Assembly: GCA_903889565.1 (NCBI GenBank)
Contig: CAISYC010000067.1
Coordinates: 1-64,000 of the forward strand
Direction of reading: 5' to 3'
From: an uncultured beta proteobacterium
Lineage (GTDB): Bacteria > Pseudomonadota > Gammaproteobacteria > Burkholderiales > SG8-41
Length of the DNA stretch: 64,000 bases
Positions within the stretch are counted from its first letter, which is position 1; each line of letters opens with the position of its first letter. Positions 50,410 through 58,577 of this stretch are shown here, one piece after another. Both the position numbers and the translations under genes were made by a program. Under the pieces are notes generated by a model. That model did not search any database. It was not told the origin of the DNA and worked only from the letters and a program-made list of their open reading frames with translations.

Positions 50410-51171
50410 CTAGTCGGTGTGGCGGTCGATGCCGCGCAGGCGCGCGGCGTCGCGTATGACGATCTGGCGGCCGTTGACTTCGATGGCGCCGGCGGTGATC
50501 AACTCGTGCAGCGTGCGCGAAAAATATTCCGGCGTCACCGACAGCCGCGAGGCGATGATGCTTTTTTTCGCCGGCAGCAGCGCGGTGAGCAGGTTGGCGC
50601 TACCGGCGGTGGCGCAGGCCAGCAGGTAGTTGACGATGCGGGTGCGTCCGGATTGCAGCGAAATCGACTCGATGTCGATGGCGAATCCGCGTGCTTCGCG
50701 CGCCGCCAGTGCTGCCAGCGCCAGCGCCAGCGCTGCATCGCGAGCGGCAATATCCAACAGCGTTTCGCGCGGGATCAGGACCAGCGAACTGTCGACCAGC
50801 GTTTCCGCGCCGGCGAAGGTGGCCACGCCAAGCAGGGTTGCGGCGAGTCCCATGACGTCGCCCGCTTCGACCAGGCGCACGACCTTCACGCCGCTGGTCG
50901 CATCGCCGACCGACAGCATCATGCGGCCGCTGGCGACCACGTAGAGTCCGGTGCAATGTGTGCCGCTGGCGAACAGCGGCGCGCCGCGCGCGAGATCGAT
51001 GCGGGCAGCGCCCGCGGCAACGCGGGCCAGCGTCGCGGCCGGCAGATTGCGCAATGCGGCGACCGAGCGCAGGGCCACCGTAATTTCACGATTCGGCACG
51101 ACCGCCTTTGCGCGGATGGTATTGAGGCGTCTGGCGTCGCGCGTGGCGACACGCTCGTCGCGTGCATTCAT
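50410..51171 (-). CDS. Crp/Fnr family transcriptional regulator without Fe-S cysteines
   Basis: A 253-residue regulator with an N-terminal cyclic-nucleotide-like domain (GLYVVASGRMMLSV, LVEAGDVMGLAATLLG) and a C-terminal helix-turn-helix (SIIASRLSVTPEYFSRTLHELITAGAI). It has only two Cys residues and lacks the four FNR cluster cysteines, so it is not an O2 sensor of the FNR type. It may sense NO or redox, like Dnr/NnrR regulators. A perfect FNR box lies upstream, so its own expression is probably FNR-controlled. Confidence 0.82.
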   Translation of the reverse strand: MNARDERVATRDARRLNTIRAKAVVPNREITVALRSVAALRNLPAATLARVAAGAARIDLARGAPLFASGTHCTGLYVVASGRMMLSVGDATSGVKVVRLVEAGDVMGLAATLLGVATFAGAETLVDSSLVLIPRETLLDIAARDAALALALAALAAREARGFAIDIESISLQSGRTRIVNYLLACATAGSANLLTALLPAKKSIIASRLSVTPEYFSRTLHELITAGAIEVNGRQIVIRDAARLRGIDRHTD

Positions 51172-51233
51172 GTCAGGCGTTCAGCGTAGTTATGGTCGGA
51201 CTCCAGTAAACCCGTAAACGCGGCATGACGGTT

Positions 51234-51247
51234 TGATATGGATCAAT
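51234..51247. promoter_or_regulatory. FNR box upstream of Crp/Fnr regulator gene
   Basis: TTGAT-ATGG-ATCAA is a perfect match to the FNR consensus. On the minus strand TTTACT (51206-51211) lies about 31-32 bp downstream of the box centre, placing the box near -41 of the regulator gene. Confidence 0.75.
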
Positions 51248-51311
51248 CGTCCATGCGATTGCCGCCGCCCCCGTTCGGCTGTGTTTTGACGGACGGTGGG
51301 GGGCTGTCCGT

Positions 51312-52268
51312 TCAGCCGTAGGCAATGCAGTTTTCGCATACGGTGCCGGTGACATCGCGCCGCAAGTGGGCTGCGCGCAGGTTGACGAAGGACTCGGAAT
51401 TCCATGCCTCCATGAACGACTGCTTGTTCAGATCGCCCATCGTCCAGTTCAGCGTCGCATCGAAGCAGCAGGCCGACAGCTTGCCCTCGGCGGTAACATG
51501 GCCTTCGGTAAAGGCCGACCAGCAGGGCAGCGGTTCGCGCAGCGCGCCGATGCGTCCCTGGTTGCCGGCGGTGGGCCGGTAACCGAGCTCGCTTTCGCGC
51601 TGGGTGGCGAACGCGCCCATTGAATAGAGCGGCAGCCAGTAATGCTCGTCGACGTAGGGCCGCACCTGCGCGGCGAGCAGTTGTTCCATTTTCACCTGCT
51701 GCTCGCCGTCATAGCGGATCGACGAGGCATAAAGGCCGGTCTTGTAGTTCTTTTCGCGGCGCACCTCCCAGCTGCTGCGAATGTTCGTCAGCGCATGGCG
51801 GAACAGCCGGCCGGCCACCCCCATGATCTGCTCGAATTGCGCCTCGTCGGCGGCGTTGACCGACCACTTGAGCGAGTCGAGACCGGCCTTCATGCATTCA
51901 TCGACCGCCTCCGGAAACGCCATCGAGGCGTTGGAGGTTAGAAAAACGTAGGGCATCCCCAGTTCGGCTTTCAGATAGGCGATGCAATCGACCAGCAGGC
52001 GCGGATTCATGAACGATTCGCCAAGGTAGAACACGCCGATTTCTTCGACGCCGGCCTCGCGCATTTCGCGCGTAACCCGTTTGAACAGGTTGAAATCCAT
52101 GTCCCACTTGGGCTGCGCCTCGCGCGTGCGCAGCGCGCAGAAGCCGCAGCGGTAGTTGCAGCGCGGCGAGATTTCGATTTTCACGCTCTTCGGCGCCGGC
52201 GGCGCCGCCTTCAGGTATTGCGACGGAATGCGCGTGACGTTGTCGATGCGTTCGGTGATATTGGACAT
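51312..52268 (-). CDS. Radical SAM/SPASM domain protein
   Basis: A 318-residue radical SAM enzyme. The cluster motif is C37-NYR-C41-GF-C44, and the partial barrel continues with YLGESFMNPRLL. A SPASM-like C-terminus has SACCFDATLNWTMGDL and late CENC for extra Fe-S clusters. Such proteins modify peptides or make cofactors. No short substrate peptide gene is adjacent. The FNR box upstream (52336) suggests low-oxygen expression. Confidence 0.82.
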   Translation of the reverse strand: MSNITERIDNVTRIPSQYLKAAPPAPKSVKIEISPRCNYRCGFCALRTREAQPKWDMDFNLFKRVTREMREAGVEEIGVFYLGESFMNPRLLVDCIAYLKAELGMPYVFLTSNASMAFPEAVDECMKAGLDSLKWSVNAADEAQFEQIMGVAGRLFRHALTNIRSSWEVRREKNYKTGLYASSIRYDGEQQVKMEQLLAAQVRPYVDEHYWLPLYSMGAFATQRESELGYRPTAGNQGRIGALREPLPCWSAFTEGHVTAEGKLSACCFDATLNWTMGDLNKQSFMEAWNSESFVNLRAAHLRRDVTGTVCENCIAYG

Positions 52269-52335
52269 GGAGGATGGCCGCTGGCCCCGGTTGGTTCGAC
52301 GTCGCCCACGCTAACCAGAACTCCTTGCGTCTGCA

Positions 52336-52349
52336 TTGATATGGGTCAA
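52336..52349. promoter_or_regulatory. FNR-type box upstream of radical SAM gene
   Basis: TTGAT-ATGG-GTCAA, one change from the palindrome. On the minus strand TAGCGT (52308-52313) lies at the spacing expected for a -10 when the box is near -41. Confidence 0.65.
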
Positions 52350-52409
52350 GGCGGGGCGTGCGCGGCGCTCTTGCGGCACCGTCAGGGCCGCCGGTCATGG
52401 TAACGTTTC

Positions 52410-52423
52410 TTGATGCAGATCAA
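52410..52423. promoter_or_regulatory. FNR box upstream of universal stress genes
   Basis: TTGAT-GCAG-ATCAA is a perfect FNR box. TATGAT (52445-52450) is 31 bp from its centre on the plus strand, so the box would sit at about -41 of the first usp gene. Confidence 0.8.
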
Positions 52424-52548
52424 AACATCAGGGGCCGGCGGCCCTATGATGGCTTCAGGCAGTTGTGTCGCCGGGCAGGCGCCGGCGACGCCGGTTGATG
52501 GGGCCGCGACCGATTGGAAGGCGGCCACTTTGCAGAGGGGTAAACGTC

Positions 52549-52992
52549 ATGTTCAAGCATATTCTGATACCGACCGACGGGTCGGCGGTGGCCGGCAAGG
52601 CGGTCAAGGCGGGGATCGAACTGGCGAAGGAGATCGGCGCCCGCATCACGGTCTACTACGGCATTGATCCGATGCCGGCGCCCTATTACGGCGACGGCTA
52701 CACAATAGACGCGCGGGTGATTGAGGATATCGAGCGCAGCGCGCGTGCCGGCGCCGAAAAGGCACTGGCCAAGGTGGCCAAGCTTGCCGCTGCCGCGGGC
52801 GTGCCCTGCGCAGGAGTCATCAACAAACCGCCGACGCCGTACGACGGCATCATCGCGGTGGCCAAGAAGCAGAAATGCGACGTCATATTCATGGCGTCCC
52901 ACGGCCGGCGCGGCATTGCCGGCGTGGTGCTCGGCAGCGTCACCAACAAGGTGCTGTCGCATTCGAAGATTCCGGTGCTGGTTTACCGCTGA
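52549..52992 (+). CDS. Universal stress protein (UspA family)
   Basis: A 147-residue UspA-fold protein. The N-terminal FKHILIPTDGS and the C-terminal ATP-binding loop GRRGIAGVVLGSV (G-x2-G-x9-GS) are intact, so nucleotide binding is expected. GAGGGG precedes ATG 52549. An FNR box at 52410 with a matching -10 indicates induction under low oxygen. A second usp gene follows 54 bp later. Confidence 0.9.
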   Translation: MFKHILIPTDGSAVAGKAVKAGIELAKEIGARITVYYGIDPMPAPYYGDGYTIDARVIEDIERSARAGAEKALAKVAKLAAAAGVPCAGVINKPPTPYDGIIAVAKKQKCDVIFMASHGRRGIAGVVLGSVTNKVLSHSKIPVLVYR

Positions 52993-53046
52993 GTTGGCTG
53001 ACGCTGCGGCAGCCGTCGCCGCTTGATTGACGAAGGAAGGGATGCC

Positions 53047-53475
53047 ATGAAAATTCTTGTTGCGATTGACGGTTCCGCCCACTCGCTCGATTCGGTCCGC
53101 TTCGTCATCGAACACGCCAACTGGTATCGCGAAAAGCCCGTGCTCGAACTGGTTTTCGTGCATGCGCCGCTGCCTCATCTGCCGCGCATGGGCATGGTGG
53201 TCGGCAACGAACAGATCCAGCGCTATTATCAGGAAGAGGGTGCCGCCGCGCTGGCCGGCGCCAAGCGCCTGCTCGAGGCTTCGAACCTCGCCTACAGCGA
53301 ACACATACTGGTCGGGCCGGTTGCGGAGTCGATCGTGCAGCATGCAAATACCGCGTCCTGCGATCTGGTGGTGGTGGGCAACCGCGGCATGGGGGCGGCC
53401 GCTAATTTCCTGCTTGGTTCAGTGGCCAACCGCGTGCTGCATTTGTCGCCGGTGCCGGTGCTGGTGGTGAAGTAA
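53047..53475 (+). CDS. Universal stress protein (UspA family)
   Basis: A 142-residue UspA-fold protein, different from the first copy. It has MKILVAIDGSAHS at the start and the ATP loop GNRGMGAAANFLLGSV near the C-terminus. AAGGAAGG precedes ATG 53047. It is convergent with the CoA synthetase/GNAT gene 25 bp away. Probably co-transcribed with the first usp gene. Confidence 0.9.
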   Translation: MKILVAIDGSAHSLDSVRFVIEHANWYREKPVLELVFVHAPLPHLPRMGMVVGNEQIQRYYQEEGAAALAGAKRLLEASNLAYSEHILVGPVAESIVQHANTASCDLVVVGNRGMGAAANFLLGSVANRVLHLSPVPVLVVK

Positions 53476-53500
53476 AACCGGTGCGCGCCCCGCGCGCCGC

Positions 53501-56218
53501 TCAGGTTGGCGCCGCTTTTGCCGGCGGCGCGAGTGCCAGCGCGGCGCGCCGCGTGCCGGCCATTTCGCCGTCGTGTTCGACCGTGAAGCCGAGTTCGGCG
53601 CACAGCGCCAGCATGCCCGTATTGTTGTTGAGGATGTGGCCGATCATGCGCGTCAGACGGCGGCTCTGCGCGTGCGCGATCAGTTGCCGCATCATGATGC
53701 GGCCGAGCCCCCGCCGCTGCCAGGCGTCTTCGACCACCGCGGCGAATTCGCAGCTGCTGCCGTCCGGATTGCTGATGTAGCGCGCGACCGCGATCTCGGT
53801 CTCGACGCCGTCTTCGGTGCGGGTGGCGACGAAAGCCATCTCGCGGTCGTAGTCGATTTGCGTGAAGCGCATCAGCATGGTCGGCGTCAATTCGCGCACC
53901 GCGCCCATGAAACGGAAATAACGGCTGGCCGGCGAGAGCCTGCGCACGAAGGCCTGCTCGATGCCGGCGTCCTCGGGCCGGATTGGCCGCAGCGTCACGC
54001 GTTCGCCGCCGCGCAGCTCGCAGTGCGTGACGAGTTCCGAAGGGTAGGGGTGGATCGCCAGATGCTCATAGCGCCGCCGCCGGTGTTCGTGTGGCGAGAT
54101 GACGATGCGAGCATCGACGGCGGTAGCGCCGCGGTCATCGACGATCAGCGGATTGATGTCGAGCTCGCCGATCGACGGCAATTCGCAGGCCATTTCAGAC
54201 ACGCGCAGCAGCACCGCCTGCAGTGCGCTCATGTCGATCGGGGCAAGATCGCGGAAGGCGCCGAGCATGCGCGCGATGCGTGTGCGCCCGATCATCGCCG
54301 CGGCCAGCGCCGCATTCAGCGGCGGCAGATCGAGCGCGCGGTCGTGCAGCACCTCGGCCGCAGTGCCGCCGGCGGCGAAGGCGATCGCCGGCCCGAACAC
54401 CGGGTCGCGCACGATGCCAAGCATCACTTCGCGCGCCTGTTTCGATCCAAGCTGGGTTTCCACCACCACGCCGTCGATGCGCGCCTGCGGGCGCAATCGC
54501 GCCGCGTTGGCGGTGACCTGTGCATAGGCCTCGCGCACGGCGTCGCTGTCAGCGAGGTCAAGGCGCACGCCATCGATGTCGCTTTTGTGGCTGATGTCGG
54601 GCGAATCGATTTTTAGCGCCACCGGGTAGCCGATTTCGGCCGCGCGCGCGACCGCCGCGTCAGCGGACGCGGCGGCGAGGCTGCGCACGACCGGGATGTG
54701 AAATGCCGCCAGGACCTGCTTCGCCTCGGTCTGCGTCAGCGCGCGGCGGCCCTGCGCGAGGGCGGCGTCGATCACGCGCTTGGCGGCCGCGATGTCGGGC
54801 GCGGTCGGCAGTTCCAGCGGCGCCGGCACCTGCAGCAGCGTCTGCTGGTTGTGATAGAACGCGGAGACATGGGCGAACATGTCGACCGCGGGTTCCGGTG
54901 TGCTGAACACCGGCACGTGGGCTTTGGCGAAAATGCCGCGTGCTCCGGCGACCGACTGTTCGCCCATCCAGCAGGCGAGCAGCGGCTTGTGCGAACCATG
55001 CGCGGTTTCCACCACCGCGCTCGCCGTGGCATCGGCCTCGGTCATCGCCTGCGGCGTCAGGATCACCAGTGCGCCATCGACAGCCGGATCGGCGAGACAG
55101 GCGTTAACGGCGGCGCGGTAGCGCGCGGGGTCGGCGTCGCCGATCAGATCGAGCGGATTGCCGTGCGACCATGCGGCCGGCAATGCATCCTGCAGTGAAT
55201 CAATGGTCGCCGGCGACAGCGTTGCCAGCGGCAGACCGAGTTCGGTCGCACGGTCGGCCGCCATTACGCCGGGACCGCCGCCATTGGTGATGATGGCGAG
55301 CCGGTTGCCCTGCGGACGCACGCGCGAGGCGAGCGCCTGCGCGGCCGCCACCAGCTGGCCGATTGTTTTTACGCGCACGACGCCGGTACGTCGGACCACT
55401 GCGTCGAATACGTCGTCGGTGCCGACCATGGCGCCGGTGTGCGACTGGATCGCGCGGCTGCCCGCCGGATAGCGTCCCACCTTCATCAGAATGACCGGTT
55501 TGACGCGTGCCGCTGCGCGCAATGCGCCGACGAAGCGCCGCGCGTCGCGCACGCCCTCGATGTAGAGCAGGATGTGGGCAGTGGCCGGATCATTGACCAG
55601 GTAATCGATGAGTTCGCCGAAATCGACATCGCAGGAGGCGCCCAGCGAAACGATGCTGGAAAAGCCGATGCGATTGGGCAGCGCCCAGTCGATCAGCGCA
55701 GTGCACACCGCACCCGATTGCGAAATCAGGCCGAGCGAACCGCTGTGTGCGGCGCCGCGCGCGAAGGTTGCGTTCATGCCGCTGTCCGGACGCATCAGGC
55801 CGAGACAGTTCGGACCGAGGATGCGCAGGTTGTGGCGGCGCGCGTTTTCCAGCATCCGGCGCTCCAGCGCCTTGCCGGTTTCACCGGTTTCGCCGAACCC
55901 GGCGCTGATGACCACCGCGCTGCGGATGCCGGCAAGGCCGCATTGATCGATCAGGTCGGGTGCGCTCGGCGCCGGTGTCGCGATCACCGCGAGATCGATG
56001 CCCGGCGGCAAATCCGCCACCGACGGGTAGCAGCGCACGCCGTGGATGCTGGCGTGCTTCGGATTGACGGCATAGAGTTTGCCGCGAAACTTTGCGTCAA
56101 CCATGTTGCGCATCAGCACTTCGCCGATGGCGCCGCTGCGTTCGCTGGCGCCGATGATGACGACCGACGCGGGCTCCAGCAAGGGAGCCAGATAATGCCG
56201 GTTGGCGGGTGATTGCAT
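53501..56218 (-). CDS. Acetate-CoA ligase-like/GNAT fusion (protein lysine acetyltransferase, PatZ-like)
   Basis: A 905-residue multidomain protein. It has an N-terminal CoA-binding domain (ASVVIIGASERS), a ligase domain with the SHTGAM active-site His, an ATP-grasp domain, and a C-terminal GNAT acetyltransferase (about residues 740-900) with motif A QRRGLGRIMM. This is the PatZ/Pka layout, in which the NDP-forming synthetase part is thought to be regulatory and GNAT acetylates protein lysines such as acetyl-CoA synthetase. It lies 57 bp downstream of fnr on the same strand, so it is probably co-transcribed. Confidence 0.85.
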   Translation of the reverse strand: MQSPANRHYLAPLLEPASVVIIGASERSGAIGEVLMRNMVDAKFRGKLYAVNPKHASIHGVRCYPSVADLPPGIDLAVIATPAPSAPDLIDQCGLAGIRSAVVISAGFGETGETGKALERRMLENARRHNLRILGPNCLGLMRPDSGMNATFARGAAHSGSLGLISQSGAVCTALIDWALPNRIGFSSIVSLGASCDVDFGELIDYLVNDPATAHILLYIEGVRDARRFVGALRAAARVKPVILMKVGRYPAGSRAIQSHTGAMVGTDDVFDAVVRRTGVVRVKTIGQLVAAAQALASRVRPQGNRLAIITNGGGPGVMAADRATELGLPLATLSPATIDSLQDALPAAWSHGNPLDLIGDADPARYRAAVNACLADPAVDGALVILTPQAMTEADATASAVVETAHGSHKPLLACWMGEQSVAGARGIFAKAHVPVFSTPEPAVDMFAHVSAFYHNQQTLLQVPAPLELPTAPDIAAAKRVIDAALAQGRRALTQTEAKQVLAAFHIPVVRSLAAASADAAVARAAEIGYPVALKIDSPDISHKSDIDGVRLDLADSDAVREAYAQVTANAARLRPQARIDGVVVETQLGSKQAREVMLGIVRDPVFGPAIAFAAGGTAAEVLHDRALDLPPLNAALAAAMIGRTRIARMLGAFRDLAPIDMSALQAVLLRVSEMACELPSIGELDINPLIVDDRGATAVDARIVISPHEHRRRRYEHLAIHPYPSELVTHCELRGGERVTLRPIRPEDAGIEQAFVRRLSPASRYFRFMGAVRELTPTMLMRFTQIDYDREMAFVATRTEDGVETEIAVARYISNPDGSSCEFAAVVEDAWQRRGLGRIMMRQLIAHAQSRRLTRMIGHILNNNTGMLALCAELGFTVEHDGEMAGTRRAALALAPPAKAAPT

Positions 56219-56275
56219 GGCGGAGGTCAGGCGACGGCGCGCAGTTGCTGCGCCGGCGGCGGCATCAGAACGGTT

Positions 56276-57016
56276 CTATTGGTGGCCGGCGCACTGGCCG
56301 ACCATCGCGCGCAGGCGGTCGGCGTCCTTGATTTCAACGCTTTTGTTTTGCACTGCAATGATGCCTTCATCCTGGAAATGCGACAGGGCACGGCTGATGG
56401 TTTCGAGCTTGAGGCCGAGGTAGCTGCCGATTTCGTTGCGCGTCATGCGCAGCAGAAAACTCTTCGACGAGTAGCCGCGCGCGGCGAAGCGCTGCGACAG
56501 GTTGAGCAGGAAGGCCGCCAGCCGTTCCTCGGCGCGCATGCTGCCCAGCAGCAGCATAACCCCGTAATCGCGCGCGATCTCGCGGCTCAGGATGCGGTGA
56601 AAATGCTGCTGCAGCGTCGGGATGTCGCGGCTCAGCTGTTCGAGTTCGCCGAACGGAATCTCGCAGACTTCGCTGTCCTCAAGCGACACGGTGTCGCACA
56701 TGTGCTTGCCGCTGCCAATGCCGTCCATGCCGAGCAGTTCGCCGGCCATGTGAAAGCCGGCCACCTGCTCGCGGCCGTCGTCGTGCATGACGCAGCTCTT
56801 GAAAAATCCGGTGCGTACGGCGAACAGCGACTGCAGGGTGCTGCCGGCGCGATATAAATAATCGCCGCGTTTGAGCGGGCGCTTGCGATTGACGATTTCA
56901 TCAAGGCGCGACATTTCGTCCGAGGCGAGGCCTGCGGGCAGACACAGCTCCTGCAGGCTGCACGCCGAACAGGCGGCACGCAGGTTCTGGGAAACAATTG
57001 GAATTACGGTGGTCAT
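56276..57016 (-). CDS. fnr: FNR-type oxygen-sensing transcription factor
   Basis: A 246-residue Crp/Fnr protein with all four cluster ligands: Cys16, Cys19, Cys25 (CSACSLQELC) and Cys118 (EVCEIPF, the position of Cys122 in the E. coli protein). The recognition helix keeps E205-x2-S208-R209 (LETISR), so it should bind TTGAT-N4-ATCAA sites. Such sites occur in this window near 51.2, 52.3, 52.4 and 57.1 kb. It is divergent from hemN. ATG 57016 is chosen over the start at 57046. Confidence 0.94.
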   Translation of the reverse strand: MTTVIPIVSQNLRAACSACSLQELCLPAGLASDEMSRLDEIVNRKRPLKRGDYLYRAGSTLQSLFAVRTGFFKSCVMHDDGREQVAGFHMAGELLGMDGIGSGKHMCDTVSLEDSEVCEIPFGELEQLSRDIPTLQQHFHRILSREIARDYGVMLLLGSMRAEERLAAFLLNLSQRFAARGYSSKSFLLRMTRNEIGSYLGLKLETISRALSHFQDEGIIAVQNKSVEIKDADRLRAMVGQCAGHQ

Positions 57017-57098
57017 GGTTCCGTTTTCCGGGGTATTGCGGCGCATGAGTTCATGATAAGTCCAGCGGTGCCGCTTGGGGGCTGAATCGCATCAAACC

Positions 57099-57112
57099 TT
57101 GATCTGTGTCAA
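57099..57112. promoter_or_regulatory. FNR-type box between fnr and hemN
   Basis: TTGAT-CTGT-GTCAA, one change from the palindrome. GATACT (57134-57139) lies 31 bp from its centre on the plus strand, so it is well placed for hemN activation. It could also act on the divergent fnr gene. Confidence 0.7.
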
Positions 57113-57161
57113 ATCGCCGGAATCGCGATTCGGGATACTAACACTTCGCGAATCAGGAATC

Positions 57162-58577
57162 ATGCAACAAAACCAAACAACACAATCTGCGGCGCTGCCG
57201 GCACTGGAAATCGACCTCGACCTGATCCGTCGGTTTGACGGTCGCGGCCCGCGCTACACCTCGTATCCCACGGCCGACCGCTTTGTCGAGGCGTTCGATG
57301 TGCATGCCTACGAGTCGTGGCTGGCCCGGCGCAACGTCGGCGGCATTGCGCGTCCGCTCTCATTGTATGTGCACCTGCCGTTTTGCAGCACGCTGTGTTT
57401 TTATTGCGGCTGCAACAAAATCGTCACGCGCGACCGCAACAAGGGCGACATCTATCTCAAATACCTGAGCGAGGAAATCGCCCTGCAGTCGGCGGCCCTC
57501 GGCGGCGACAAGGTGGTGCGCCAGATGCACTGGGGCGGCGGCACGCCGAACTTTTTCTCGATCGAGCAGGTCGCACAGTTGATGGGCCGGTTGCGCGACC
57601 ATTTCGAGTTCGATCCGGTCGGTGAATATTCGATCGAAATCGATCCGCGTTCGGCCGACACGGCCTACATCGAGGGGCTCGCCAAACTCGGCTGGAACCG
57701 CATGAGCCTTGGTGTGCAGGATTTCGACACCGAGGTGCAGAAGGCGGTGCACCGGCTGCAGAGCGAGGCGCAGACGTTGGAAGTGATCGAGGCCGGCAAA
57801 CGCTTTGGATTCCAGGGCATCAATATCGATCTCATGTACGGCCTGCCCAAACAAACGCTGGTCAGTTTCGAAAACACCCTCGAACGCGTGGTGGCGGCGG
57901 GCCCCAACCGGGTCGCGGTCTACAACTATGCGCACATTCCGACCCTGTTCAAGCCGCAGCGGCGCATCCGCGAGGCCGACCTGCCGTCGCCCGACACGCG
58001 CCTCAAACTGCTGACACTGGCGATCCGCCGGCTGACCGCCGCCGGTTACCAGTACATCGGCATGGATCATTTCGCGAAGAGCGACGATGGACTCGCAGTG
58101 GCACAGCGTCAGGGGCGGCTGCACCGCAATTTCCAGGGCTACTCGACGCATGCCGACAGCGACCTGCTCGCCCTCGGCGTGTCGGCGATCGGCAACATCG
58201 GGCCGACCTACAGCCAGAATCACCGCACCATCGAGGAGTATTACAACTGCATCGACCGTGGCGAACTGCCGATCATGCGCGGCCTCGAACTGTCGGCCGA
58301 CGATCTGCTGCGCCGCGCGGTCATCGGCACGCTGATGTGCCACTTCGCGCTGAACAAGCAGTCGCTGGCCATTTCGTACCTGATCGACTTCGACAAATAT
58401 TTCGAGGGCGAACTCGCCGAACTGCGCGAGTTCGAGCAACTCGGCATGGTCGAACTCGACGATGCCGAAATCCGCGTCACCGCCAAGGGCCGTTTGCTGG
58501 TGCGCAATATCAGCATGGTGTTCGACCGCTACCTGCGGCAGGACATCGAACGCCGCCGCTATTCGCGCGTGATCTAG
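57162..58577 (+). CDS. hemN: Oxygen-independent coproporphyrinogen III oxidase
   Basis: A 471-residue radical SAM enzyme converting coproporphyrinogen III to protoporphyrinogen IX without O2. The cluster motif is C75-x3-C79-x2-C82-x-C84, and PRYTSYPTA and HWGGGTPNF are characteristic of true HemN. ATG 57162 is preferred over the upstream extension. An FNR box with a -10 element lies 50 bp upstream, and fnr is divergent. The stop TAG overlaps the stop of the convergent oxidoreductase gene in a shared CTAG. Confidence 0.93.
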   Translation: MQQNQTTQSAALPALEIDLDLIRRFDGRGPRYTSYPTADRFVEAFDVHAYESWLARRNVGGIARPLSLYVHLPFCSTLCFYCGCNKIVTRDRNKGDIYLKYLSEEIALQSAALGGDKVVRQMHWGGGTPNFFSIEQVAQLMGRLRDHFEFDPVGEYSIEIDPRSADTAYIEGLAKLGWNRMSLGVQDFDTEVQKAVHRLQSEAQTLEVIEAGKRFGFQGINIDLMYGLPKQTLVSFENTLERVVAAGPNRVAVYNYAHIPTLFKPQRRIREADLPSPDTRLKLLTLAIRRLTAAGYQYIGMDHFAKSDDGLAVAQRQGRLHRNFQGYSTHADSDLLALGVSAIGNIGPTYSQNHRTIEEYYNCIDRGELPIMRGLELSADDLLRRAVIGTLMCHFALNKQSLAISYLIDFDKYFEGELAELREFEQLGMVELDDAEIRVTAKGRLLVRNISMVFDRYLRQDIERRRYSRVI

